Below are positions 1 to 6,616 of a DNA stretch of 29,326 nucleotides, in pieces. A program made the position numbers and the translations under genes. Numbering within the stretch: the stretch's first letter is position 1; the number at the start of each line of letters is the position of its first letter. The stretch covers positions 1 through 29,326 of the IMG/VR virus record IMGVR_UViG_3300009026_000047. One strand, 5' to 3'. The DNA comes from a virus. The notes under the pieces are model-generated. The model saw nothing but the letters and a program-made list of their open reading frames with translations, was not told where the DNA came from and did no database searches.

Positions 1-51
1 AAACTTGCTCCCCATGAGAGGGAGTTTTTGCGTAACTTAGTTGAGTATTAA
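1..51 (+). CDS. 3' end of an upstream gene (partial)
   Basis: Frame 1 is open from the first base to a TAA at 49-51 and encodes 16 residues ending in FLRNLVEY. The other two + frames hit stops within the first 40 bases. Only 14 bases separate this stop from the next ATG, which fits the tight packing seen elsewhere in the window. Too little is present to name a family. Confidence 0.45.
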   Translation, partial: KLAPHEREFLRNLVEY

Positions 52-65
52 AAGGTTATATAATT

Positions 66-677
66 ATGGAAAGAGTAAACATTAAACAGGTACTGCCTAA
101 TCCTGATAATCCTAGATTCATTAAGGACTATAAGTTTGAGAAGTTAGTGAAGAGCATCAAGGAGTTTCCTCAGATGTTAGATCTAAGACCTATAGTAGTG
201 AATCAGGATATGATCGTACTAGGAGGCAACATGAGATTAAAGGCTTGTGAAGAAGCAGGGCTAACAGAAGTGCCTATCATCTTTGCAGATAACCTTACTC
301 CAGATCAGGAGAAGGAATTCATCATTAAGGATAACTCCTCATTCGGTGAATGGGATTGGGATCTTCTAGCTAATGAATGGAATGTTGATCAGTTGAATGA
401 TTGGGGTATGGATGTGCCTTATACTGAGGATGACATTGAGGAGATGGGTAACCCTATGAATGAGCAGAGCGAGAAGCCATTCGCTACTGAGTTAGATACA
501 CAGAGCAATTATCTGGTCCTGAAGTTTGATACAGACATTGATTGGATACAGGCAAAGACTTTGTTCGGTCTAAAGACAGAGACTGCTAAGAGAGCGAATG
601 GTAAGCCTTGGAGTCAGGGGATAGGAAGAGTAATTAATGGAGTTGAGGCAATAAACAAGATCCAGAATGAAGGTTAA
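66..677 (+). CDS. ParB/Srx-fold domain protein (phage ParB-like)
   Basis: 203 aa. The N-terminal 75 residues look like the ParB N-terminal fold: a NPDNPR segment at 11-17, a helix with LVKSIKEFP, RPIVVN at 41-46, and VLGGNMRLKAC at 51-61, which sits where ParB proteins carry the G-E-R-R-like nucleotide-binding turn. The rest is acidic and shows no motif known to me. There is no HTH, so it is probably not a partition protein. Phage proteins of this type often sit beside DNA methylases or other base-modifying enzymes and terminases, as here: the stop overlaps the glycosyltransferase start by 11 nt, so the two are probably co-translated. A CTPase or nuclease activity is possible but not shown. 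Confidence 0.75.
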   Translation: MERVNIKQVLPNPDNPRFIKDYKFEKLVKSIKEFPQMLDLRPIVVNQDMIVLGGNMRLKACEEAGLTEVPIIFADNLTPDQEKEFIIKDNSSFGEWDWDLLANEWNVDQLNDWGMDVPYTEDDIEEMGNPMNEQSEKPFATELDTQSNYLVLKFDTDIDWIQAKTLFGLKTETAKRANGKPWSQGIGRVINGVEAINKIQNEG

Positions 678-1407
678 ATTCTACTCACCATCTTATAAGC
701 GACCAGAGAAGAGTATTACTCAGATTCATTTTCCAGATGTTCAGTTAGTCGTAAGAGAGAGCGAAGCGGAGGAATATATTGCTAATGGAAATGATGTAGT
801 GATCTGCCCAGATTCTGCTCAAGGGAATCTATGTAGGGTTAGAAATTGGATTCTAGATAATCTGTTTGATGATGCGGATTGCATAGTTCTATTGGATGAT
901 GATTGCTCTAGGATCGGGAGATGGGAAGAACAAGTACAGATAAAGTTTAATATGAATGATCTTAGTGAGTTTGCAGAGAATATGGCGAACTTAACTAAAG
1001 ATATGGGATTCCACTTCTGGGGATTGAATTGTGTTACTGACAAGGGAGCGTATAGAGAATACACACCATTCGGCACATTGCAATATATCGGTGGTCCATT
1101 CCAAGCACACCTCAAGACAAGCAAGATCCGATATGATGAAAATCTACCTCTAAAAGAGGACTACGATATCACCCTTCAACATATACATAAGTATGGAGGA
1201 TGCTTGAGAGCAAACTTCGCTCATTATGATGTTAAACAAGCAGAACAAGAGGGAGGATGTGCTACCTACCGAAATCTGAAGAAAGAAAAGAGCCAATTCT
1301 TTGATTTACAGAGGAAATGGGGAAAGGATGTTATTAGAAGAGATAAGGGAAGCAAGAGAAGTTTTGACTTTAACCCTGTAATGAAAGTACCTATTAAAGG
1401 AGTATAG
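667..1407 (+). CDS. GT-A fold glycosyltransferase, TET-associated (TAGT)-like
   Basis: 246 aa. The start KVKFYSPSYKRP is the first strand of a GT-A domain. GNLCRVRNWILDN at 53-65 leads into IVLLDDDCS at 73-81, a DxD-type metal and nucleotide-sugar site with D77-D79. LKEDYDITL near residue 162 offers an acidic catalytic position, followed by HYDV and a basic C-terminus. The overall pattern matches the TET-associated glycosyltransferases described in phages, which add sugar to hydroxymethylated pyrimidines in DNA. No signal peptide or membrane segment is visible, fitting a cytoplasmic substrate. The modified-base role is inference: the TET or other hydroxylase expected beside it is not in this window and may lie upstream. 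A virion-decorating glycosyltransferase is the alternative. Confidence 0.65.
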   Translation: MKVKFYSPSYKRPEKSITQIHFPDVQLVVRESEAEEYIANGNDVVICPDSAQGNLCRVRNWILDNLFDDADCIVLLDDDCSRIGRWEEQVQIKFNMNDLSEFAENMANLTKDMGFHFWGLNCVTDKGAYREYTPFGTLQYIGGPFQAHLKTSKIRYDENLPLKEDYDITLQHIHKYGGCLRANFAHYDVKQAEQEGGCATYRNLKKEKSQFFDLQRKWGKDVIRRDKGSKRSFDFNPVMKVPIKGV

Positions 1408-1408
1408 C

Positions 1409-1756
1409 ATGGACAAGAATAGACAACATAAAAAAGCAATGCTAGAAGCACTAGAGAAATCTCTGGGAGTTGTAACATCAGCCTGTAAGAGTGTAGGGAT
1501 CGGTAGATCTACTCACTATCTATGGATGGAGAAAGATCCAGAGTATAAGAAGGAGGTTCAGGACATTGATAATGTAGCTATAGACTTTGCGGAATCACAA
1601 CTACATCAGCAGATCAAGGGAGGTAATCCTAGTAGCACAATCTTCTATCTAAAGACTAAGGGTAAGAAGAGAGGATATGTTGAGAGACAGGAGATAGCCC
1701 ATGAAGGGCTGAAGACATTCCAGATAGAGGAAGTGGATGAGCAAGATCCGAGTTAA
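1409..1756 (+). CDS. Terminase small subunit-like HTH protein
   Basis: 115 aa. Residues about 10-40 form a helix-turn-helix (LEKSLGVVTSACKSVGIGRSTHY pattern: A-C-K-x-V-G-I-x-R-S-T), followed by W-M-E-K-D-P-E-Y, the usual continuation in phage small-terminase HTH proteins. A helical second half (FAESQLHQQIKGG) and SSTIFYLKTKGKKRGY then follow, which is the classic end of this family. It binds the packaging site and hands DNA to the large subunit. Its position one base after the glycosyltransferase and overlapping terL by 20 nt supports the call. Family assignment is good; DNA-recognition specificity is unknown. Confidence 0.8.
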   Translation: MDKNRQHKKAMLEALEKSLGVVTSACKSVGIGRSTHYLWMEKDPEYKKEVQDIDNVAIDFAESQLHQQIKGGNPSSTIFYLKTKGKKRGYVERQEIAHEGLKTFQIEEVDEQDPS

Positions 1757-2891
1757 TAAAGTCTACGGACATCTTAAGAGATCAGATAAGAAGATAGTAG
1801 TAGAACAGGGAGGTACTCGCTCTGGAAAGACATACAACATCCTCTTATGGATTATCTTCTACTATTGTGGGGAGAATGTAGGTAAGACTATTACAATCGC
1901 TAGGAAGACATTCCCTGCAGTTCGCTCCTCAGTCATGAGGGACTTCTTAGATATCCTAAAAGGATCAGATCTATATAGAGAGGAGAATCATAACAAATCC
2001 AATTCAGAGTATATACTAAACGGCAATCTAGTAGAATTCATATCTATGGATCAGCCTCAGAAGATCAGGGGTAGGAAGAGGGATCTGGCATTCTTAAATG
2101 AGGCTAACGAATTGACCTTTGAGGATTGGCAACAGATCGTATTCCGTACCAACGGAAGAATCATTCTTGACTACAACCCTTCAGATACATTCCATTGGAT
2201 CTATGACAGGGTAATACCAAGAGATGATGCTGACTTCTATCAAACGACTTACAGAGACAATCCATTCCTAGATCAGACTATCATAGATGAGATAGAGCGA
2301 CTAAAGGAAACAGATGAGCATTATTGGAGAGTTTATGGATTAGGTGAGAGAGGAACGAATAGAGCACAGGTATTCCAATTCACAACTATCCAACAGATTC
2401 CTGTTACTGCTAAGTTTCTTTCCTTTGGTCTTGACTTTGGATTCACTAATGATCCTTCTGCATTGGTGGGATGTTATCAGGAAGGAGATAATCTTTACTT
2501 TCAGGAATTACTATATTCAACTAACCTAACCAATCAGGATCTGAACAGAGAATTCCAGAAGTTAGATATAGGGAGATATGATGAGATCTTTGGCGATTCC
2601 TCAGAACCTAAGAGTATAGAGGAACTACATAGAATGGGATGGAATATAAAACCTACTCAGAAGGGAGCAGATTCTGTTAATGCAGGGATTGATATGTTGA
2701 AGAGATATAAGATCCATATCATAGGAAGTAATCTCATGAAGGAGATGGAGAATTATAAATGGATGGAGGATAAGAACGGAAATCTATTGAATAAGCCAGA
2801 GGATAAATACAATCACCTCATTGATGCATTGAGATATGGGGTATATAATAAACTAAGCAAACCTAATTATGGGAGATACACAATCCGTTAG
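1737..2891 (+). CDS. terL: Terminase large subunit (packaging ATPase/nuclease)
   Basis: 384 aa, about normal for the compact PBSX/Terminase_3 class. Walker A is GGTRSGKT at 25-32. Walker B with the catalytic acid is LAFLNEAN at 117-124. A coupling motif region with LDYNPSD lies at 144-150. The RNase H-like nuclease begins at GLDFGFTNDPSA (D233), continues with FGDSSEP (D287) and ends with NHLIDALRYG (D363), giving the three metal-binding acids. All key residues are present, so it should be active. It powers DNA translocation into the prohead through the portal, which here is encoded 11 kb downstream rather than next door. The gene overlaps its upstream partner by 20 nt and its downstream neighbour by 23 nt. 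Confidence 0.95.
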   Translation: MSKIRVNKVYGHLKRSDKKIVVEQGGTRSGKTYNILLWIIFYYCGENVGKTITIARKTFPAVRSSVMRDFLDILKGSDLYREENHNKSNSEYILNGNLVEFISMDQPQKIRGRKRDLAFLNEANELTFEDWQQIVFRTNGRIILDYNPSDTFHWIYDRVIPRDDADFYQTTYRDNPFLDQTIIDEIERLKETDEHYWRVYGLGERGTNRAQVFQFTTIQQIPVTAKFLSFGLDFGFTNDPSALVGCYQEGDNLYFQELLYSTNLTNQDLNREFQKLDIGRYDEIFGDSSEPKSIEELHRMGWNIKPTQKGADSVNAGIDMLKRYKIHIIGSNLMKEMENYKWMEDKNGNLLNKPEDKYNHLIDALRYGVYNKLSKPNYGRYTIR

Positions 2892-3519
2892 CATAGAGAT
2901 TCCAGAGAATCTATCAGATGTGAAGTTATCTGTATACAAGAAATTCATACTCATGGCTAATGAGGAGAATGGTGATGAGATGGCTTTATATCAATTCTGT
3001 GGATTGACTCCTGCTCAACAGGAAGGAATGAAGAAGAAGGATCTGGATCTGATCAGGAATCAAATAGGAGAAGTATTATCTGAGAAGCCTAACCTGATAA
3101 AGACATTCCAATTCAAAGGGAGAGAGTATGGCTTTCATCCTAAGATAGAAGATATCTCTATGGGAGAGTATGTTGATCTAGATACATACCTAAAAGAGCC
3201 TTACAAGAACGCTGAGAAGGTTTTAGGTGTATTGTATAGACCTATTACTAAGAAGGTGTTTGGAAGGCATAGCATTGAGAATTATGATCCAGAGGTGCAT
3301 GATGGCTTAGGCTTTCAGGATCTATCTGCTGACATCTTTCTAGGTTGTCTGCTTTTTTTTTATCGTATCGTAACCAACTTACAGATAACTTTCCTGCAAT
3401 CTTTGGAGAAGGAGGAGAAGAAGGATATGATGCACAATCTAACTTCTCAAGGAAGTGGGGATGGTATGGAGCAGTACATCAAATTGCTCAAGGAGATCTC
3501 TTACGATTTGAAAAAGTAA
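2869..3519 (+). CDS. Tail assembly chaperone, unshifted product (gpG-like)
   Basis: 216 aa. It opens with a PENLSDVKLSVYKKF block and continues with FCGLTPAQ, FKGREYGFHPKIEDISMGEYVDLD and KVLGVLYRPI. I recognise this block series from a conserved protein of Bacteroidota siphophages; its size, its overlapping second frame and its place upstream of tail genes suggest the tail-measure chaperone G. After the T9 run the original frame continues through FFYRIVTNLQITFLQSLEK and ends with GDGMEQYIKLLKEI, which also looks like genuine protein rather than read-through. Translation starts inside the end of terL. The chaperone role is inferred from architecture and position; the fold is not proven. Confidence 0.7.
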   Translation: MGDTQSVSIEIPENLSDVKLSVYKKFILMANEENGDEMALYQFCGLTPAQQEGMKKKDLDLIRNQIGEVLSEKPNLIKTFQFKGREYGFHPKIEDISMGEYVDLDTYLKEPYKNAEKVLGVLYRPITKKVFGRHSIENYDPEVHDGLGFQDLSADIFLGCLLFFYRIVTNLQITFLQSLEKEEKKDMMHNLTSQGSGDGMEQYIKLLKEISYDLKK

Positions 3520-3611
3520 CGGAGTTACCTCTAAGAACTGCACTCACTTATCTGGAGTATGAGATAGATAAGAATGAGGTTGAGAAATCTTTAATGAAAA
3601 AAAGTAATTAA
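2869..3611 (+). CDS. Tail assembly chaperone, -1 frameshift product (gpGT-like)
   Basis: If ribosomes slip back one base on T TTT TTT (3354-3360), codons 2869-3360 join to 3360-3611, giving 164 + 83 = 247 aa. The new C-terminus carries SRKWGWYGAVHQIAQGD, VTELPLRTALTYLEYE and a lysine-rich end. The KWGWY block with a following helical pair is a pattern I associate with the same Bacteroidota phage family, so the -1 frame is very probably expressed. The -1 frame opens without a convincing start of its own: its first ATG (3345) lies just before the slip site and has no separate leader. A one-base sequence error in the T run is the alternative, but then the long 0-frame tail would be unexplained. 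Confidence 0.65.
3353..3361 (+). promoter_or_regulatory. Slippery T9 run for programmed -1 frameshift
   Basis: Nine consecutive T follow GC at 3351-3352. In the zero frame the codons are CTT TTT TTT TAT, giving an X XXY YYZ heptamer T TTT TTT at 3354-3360 that allows both tRNAs to re-pair in the -1 frame. The zero frame has 53 further codons and the -1 frame 83. I did not find a clear downstream stem or pseudoknot by eye. Confidence 0.65.
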
Positions 3612-3617
3612 AATTCT

Positions 3618-3646
3618 CTGTGAATTAAAAATTATATCTATCTTTG
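3618..3646 (+). promoter_or_regulatory. Bacteroidota-type promoter P1 with GA-rich leader
   Basis: TATCTTTG at 3639-3646 matches the -7 consensus TAnnTTTG exactly. A CTG at 3618-3620, 18 nt upstream, is a weak -33 element. The transcript leader AATCAAAAGAGATAGAGAG runs into the ATG at 3670 and resembles the leaders at 23,395 and 28,005. It would drive the small cassette 3670-4276 independently of the structural operon. Confidence 0.65.
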
Positions 3647-3669
3647 AGTAAATCAAAAGAGATAGAGAG

Positions 3670-3930
3670 ATGGAAAGATTTGACAAGTATGAGTTTTTAA
3701 GAGATCTGCAAGATGAGTTGGATAATTCTTATCATGAGGATGTTTATTCATTTATTCATCATGAGATAGATAATGAGTGTGTCTATTACTCAGATTGCTT
3801 TCAGATTATTGAAGCCTGTGGAATGACAGATTGGAAGGATAATGAATTTGGAAACATAACAAACATTCAGCAGTTAGCGTATGTTGCTCTTTATGATTTC
3901 ATTATTGATAATGCTGAAATTCCTGCATGA
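3670..3930 (+). CDS. Small acidic phage protein of unknown function
   Basis: 86 aa, strongly acidic, with a leading ERFDKYEFLRDLQDEL helix, a histidine-rich YSFIHHEIDNEC section and WKDNEFGNITNIQQLAYVALYDFI. The layout (short helix, HHEID, then a Y/F-rich helix) is like small accessory proteins found in many Bacteroidota phages, but I cannot name a function. It is the first gene of a three-gene unit that has its own promoter (P1) and ends at tandem terminators, so it behaves as a moron set between tail genes. Non-structural and early expression is a reasonable guess, possibly acting on the host. Confidence 0.7.
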   Translation: MERFDKYEFLRDLQDELDNSYHEDVYSFIHHEIDNECVYYSDCFQIIEACGMTDWKDNEFGNITNIQQLAYVALYDFIIDNAEIPA

Positions 3931-4136
3931 TGAATTTATACGACAAATTAAGCCCAGAGGCAGTTAAGGTATTGGATCAGGAAATGATTAAGTACCCATA
4001 TTCTACAACTGCATTAATCAGAGGATTGAAGGAGAACAGATACTGCTTAGATCTAACATTGAACCAATGCCATAGAGTAGCAGCGGTATTCGGTTTTGAA
4101 TGCACATTGACTAACATTATAAACTTCTTTGAGTAA
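3927..4136 (+). CDS. Small hypothetical protein
   Basis: 69 aa. It starts at the ATGA overlap with the previous stop (the upstream gene ends ...GCATGA), so the two are translationally coupled. The first residues MMNLYDKLSPEAVKVLDQ form a helix, and the rest (CHRVAAVFGFECTLTNIINFF) is mixed and hydrophobic without a membrane-length run. No family is recognised. It ends in TAATG, which starts the next small gene. Second gene of the P1 cassette. Confidence 0.6.
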   Translation: MMNLYDKLSPEAVKVLDQEMIKYPYSTTALIRGLKENRYCLDLTLNQCHRVAAVFGFECTLTNIINFFE

Positions 4137-4276
4137 TGGGATATCTAGATTGGGAATTAGAAAGCTATCAGAATTATCACGATAGCACTTGTAGTGTTTG
4201 TGGAGAATCAAAAGATCCTGATTACTACGATTGCAGTTGCAAAGATGAGGATGATGATGTACATTTGGGAATCTAG
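4136..4276 (+). CDS. 46-aa Cys-rich (zinc-ribbon-like) protein
   Basis: The ATG overlaps the previous stop (TAATG). The product starts MGYLDWELESYQNYHD and contains C19-x2-C22 and C33-x-C35, a four-cysteine set that could bind one zinc ion, followed by an acidic DEDDD stretch. The start overlap, good codon use and the terminator 23 nt after the stop all support a real gene. Third and last member of the P1 cassette. Function unknown; such small ribbons often bind protein or nucleic acid. Confidence 0.5.
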   Translation: MGYLDWELESYQNYHDSTCSVCGESKDPDYYDCSCKDEDDDVHLGI

Positions 4277-4298
4277 ATTGGTTTACTAGGTTTGGTTT

Positions 4299-4331
4299 GA
4301 GGAGGTCTGTGGTGGATCTCCTCTTTTTTTT
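4299..4331 (+). terminator. Rho-independent terminator 1 of tandem pair
   Basis: A 9-bp stem pairs GAGGAGGTC (4299-4307) with GATCTCCTC (4315-4323), including one G-U pair, around a 7-nt loop. Eight T follow at 4324-4331. It closes the P1 accessory cassette. Confidence 0.85.
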
Positions 4332-4333
4332 AG

Positions 4334-4359
4334 CCCTATTTTAGCGAATAGGGTTTTTT
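4334..4359 (+). terminator. Rho-independent terminator 2 of tandem pair
   Basis: A perfect 7-bp stem CCCTATT (4334-4340) / AATAGGG (4347-4353) with loop TTAGCG is followed by six T. It lies only two bases after the first terminator's T run and immediately before the ATG at 4366, so the downstream tail genes must be reached by read-through or by a promoter I cannot see. Confidence 0.8.
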
Positions 4360-4365
4360 AATTAT

Positions 4366-4821
4366 ATGAAGAAGGGATATTATCAAATTACAGAAGCACT
4401 TGAGAGTGCTGCATCAGCAAATGATCAGATCAACCAAGTAACTTGGGGAGATATCTTTGATCTAGATTTCAGGAAACAGGATATGTTTCCTATTGCTCAT
4501 GTGATGACAGGATCAGCAGTATTAGGAGAGAGAACCATTACCTATGAGTTTGATCTTCTAGTCATGGATATCGTAGATTATAGCAAAGAAGCGAAGGATC
4601 TATATGAGGGTAATATGATGAAGCAGGATGTGTATCATAGAACACTTGCAGCGATATCTGAGATCCTAGCTACATTCAGAAGAGGATCAGAATATGATGC
4701 TTATTTCAGATTGATTAACGATCCTGTTGCAGAGCCTTTTGATGAGGATATGGAAGCTAATATATGTGGATGGAAAGCAACTCTTCAGATAGAGGCTATA
4801 AACCCCAATAACATCTGCTAG
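4366..4821 (+). CDS. Tail terminator/completion-like structural protein
   Basis: 151 aa. Features: helix YYQITEALESA, WGDIFDLDFRKQDMFPIAHV, then a strand-rich core (ERTITYEFDLLVMDIVDYS), a helix LAAISEILATFRRGS, and a last strand GWKATLQIEAINPNN. An alpha-beta layout with this order and size is typical of tail terminator proteins that cap the tail tube. It is followed with no gap by an HK97-gp10-like connector, a usual neighbour. I recognise it as a conserved block in Bacteroidota siphophages; the exact role (tail terminator or neck) is inferred. Confidence 0.6.
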   Translation: MKKGYYQITEALESAASANDQINQVTWGDIFDLDFRKQDMFPIAHVMTGSAVLGERTITYEFDLLVMDIVDYSKEAKDLYEGNMMKQDVYHRTLAAISEILATFRRGSEYDAYFRLINDPVAEPFDEDMEANICGWKATLQIEAINPNNIC

Positions 4822-5319
4822 ATGAATGGAGAGAATACAAAGAGAGTATTAGATAAGTTTGGAAAGTATCTGGTAAAGGAGTCAAGAAAGAACCTTACTA
4901 GAAAGAAGAAGAATGTAACTAATAGCCTATATGAATCTCTAGATTATGATTTGAAGGCTATGCCGAACTCTTTTGAGTTTGACTTCCTGATGAATGAATA
5001 TGGTGAGTGGGTAGATAAGGGAAGGAAGGCAGGAAAGAATCCACCATTCTCACCGCTCAGGAAATGGGTAGAAGATCGCAGGATACAATTCAGAAGCAAC
5101 AAAGGTAAGTTTCAGACTTATGATCAAACTGCTTGGGCTATAGTCAAGAGCATTGGTAAGAAGGGAATACCTGCTTCTAATTTTTATTCCAGACCATTTC
5201 AGTTAGGATATCAGAAACTACCGAATGAGATAGTAGAGGCTTATGCTCTAGATGTTGAGGATTTCCTAGAGTTTACAATAGATAAATTAAACGAACAATA
5301 TAAAGATGGCAGTAATTAG
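4822..5319 (+). CDS. HK97 gp10-like neck/tail-completion protein
   Basis: 165 aa. Helical start KFGKYLVKESRKNL, a strand FEFDFLMNEYGEWVDKGRKAGKNPPFSPLRKWV, and later GIPASNFYSRPFQLGY. The Y-G-x-W-V-D-x-G-x pattern followed by PLRKW and a conserved P-x-F-Y-R-P end is the signature I associate with gp10-type neck proteins, which join the head connector to the tail. The ATG follows directly after the previous stop, and the stop overlaps the next gene by 14 nt, consistent with equimolar assembly genes. Confidence 0.65.
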   Translation: MNGENTKRVLDKFGKYLVKESRKNLTRKKKNVTNSLYESLDYDLKAMPNSFEFDFLMNEYGEWVDKGRKAGKNPPFSPLRKWVEDRRIQFRSNKGKFQTYDQTAWAIVKSIGKKGIPASNFYSRPFQLGYQKLPNEIVEAYALDVEDFLEFTIDKLNEQYKDGSN

Positions 5320-6616
5320 TCCACAAGGCTTAGTAGCCGCAAGATCACCTCTGTTTTTTACATGGGATGGATCTAACAGAGACAGACTTGATGTGATGCA
5401 GTTAGAGATATATGCATGGAGTGGTGAGAAGACTGCAAAACCTTCAACCCCGATATATACCATTAACAGATCTTCTGGATTCGTTGATTTTTATCCTACG
5501 GCAGATATTGCTCCTTTACTAGAGAATGAGTTTATCAATCGGATCTCTAAGTTGCATAACGATTCAATCGTATTTAACTCTCCTGATTCGCAGTTATTTG
5601 TTCAGATAGATTACACCTTAGATTGGTTCAATACGGAATCTGCTCCATTAGGTGCAGGAACTGATACAGGATCAACAGAGATCTTCATAGCAACATATGG
5701 ATACGGAAAATTCGTAGAAGGTGCTAACCACAAGATACAAGGGCCATTCCTTCAGGAGAAGATGAGATATGCTTATGAGAAGGATGCATTCATGTTGCCT
5801 ATATATCTAGGACTTCAGGGAGAGGGATTGGATATTATCTACGGATATCGTGATAGAGTGATAGCAGATGGAGGATCTGTTGAGGCTTTGTCCTGTTGTA
5901 ATATCGGACTCGCTAACATTAAGGTATTGAATGATGATGGAACAAGTTATCAATATGCAGTAACAGAAGCAGATGTATATGAGACTAAAGCAGAAGAGAG
6001 AGTATTATTATTCCCTTCTGGAATTGCGAACCTTTCAAATTGGAAGGCTAATCAAGGATACGGAGGAACTGCGCCTTATAGAACTAATTATTATGATGTT
6101 CAGTTATTGGATGGGTTTAATAGTGTGATTGATCAGGTAAGAATCTACAATGAATGTGAGCCTAAATATGATCCTGTTTCTCTATACTTTGTGAATAGAT
6201 ATGGAACTTGGGATTATGTAACCTTCTTGAAGAGATCAGATGTTGATCTCAATCTAGAGAAGGAGACATATAGATCATCAATAGGTAGTGCCTCAGCATC
6301 TGGATATACTTGGGGAACTCAAGCAAGGGGAATCAGATCATACAATCACGAGGTTACTCACAAGATGAGTTTAAATACAGGCTTTGTATCTGAAGATTAT
6401 GCAGAGGTTATGGAACAACTCCTGATGAGTGAGTATGTATTGATGGTATATGATCGCACAACTGAGAGATCAGGAAGTGAATATGACATATCTCAATCTC
6501 AGAGAGCGGTAAATATCCAGACCAATTCACTAAGACTCCAGAAACATATCAATGATCGCACCATTAATTATAGCATTGATATTGAGATGGCGAACCCTGA
6601 GAATGCAATGATATGA
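5306..6616 (+). CDS. Tail structural protein (distal tail/baseplate candidate)
   Basis: 436 aa, almost all predicted beta with aromatic-rich strands: SPQGLVAARSPLFFTW, LDVMQLEIYAWSG, a central VRIYNECEPKYDPVSLYFVNRYGTWDYVTFLK, and a C-terminal MSLNTGFV...VNIQTNSLRLQKHINDRTINYSI. These blocks are familiar from large beta-rich tail proteins of flavobacterial siphophages, always paired with the protein encoded next. The R-I-Y-N-E-C-x-P-x-Y-D-P block is the strongest marker. Probable part of the tail tip below the tape measure; no enzymatic motif is visible. It overlaps both neighbours. Confidence 0.65.
   Translation: MAVISPQGLVAARSPLFFTWDGSNRDRLDVMQLEIYAWSGEKTAKPSTPIYTINRSSGFVDFYPTADIAPLLENEFINRISKLHNDSIVFNSPDSQLFVQIDYTLDWFNTESAPLGAGTDTGSTEIFIATYGYGKFVEGANHKIQGPFLQEKMRYAYEKDAFMLPIYLGLQGEGLDIIYGYRDRVIADGGSVEALSCCNIGLANIKVLNDDGTSYQYAVTEADVYETKAEERVLLFPSGIANLSNWKANQGYGGTAPYRTNYYDVQLLDGFNSVIDQVRIYNECEPKYDPVSLYFVNRYGTWDYVTFLKRSDVDLNLEKETYRSSIGSASASGYTWGTQARGIRSYNHEVTHKMSLNTGFVSEDYAEVMEQLLMSEYVLMVYDRTTERSGSEYDISQSQRAVNIQTNSLRLQKHINDRTINYSIDIEMANPENAMI

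Noticed and set aside
3345-3611. Independent 88-aa gene starting at ATG 3345
   Set aside because: The ATG lies just ahead of the slip site and the frame is better explained as the -1 extension of the gene starting at 2869.
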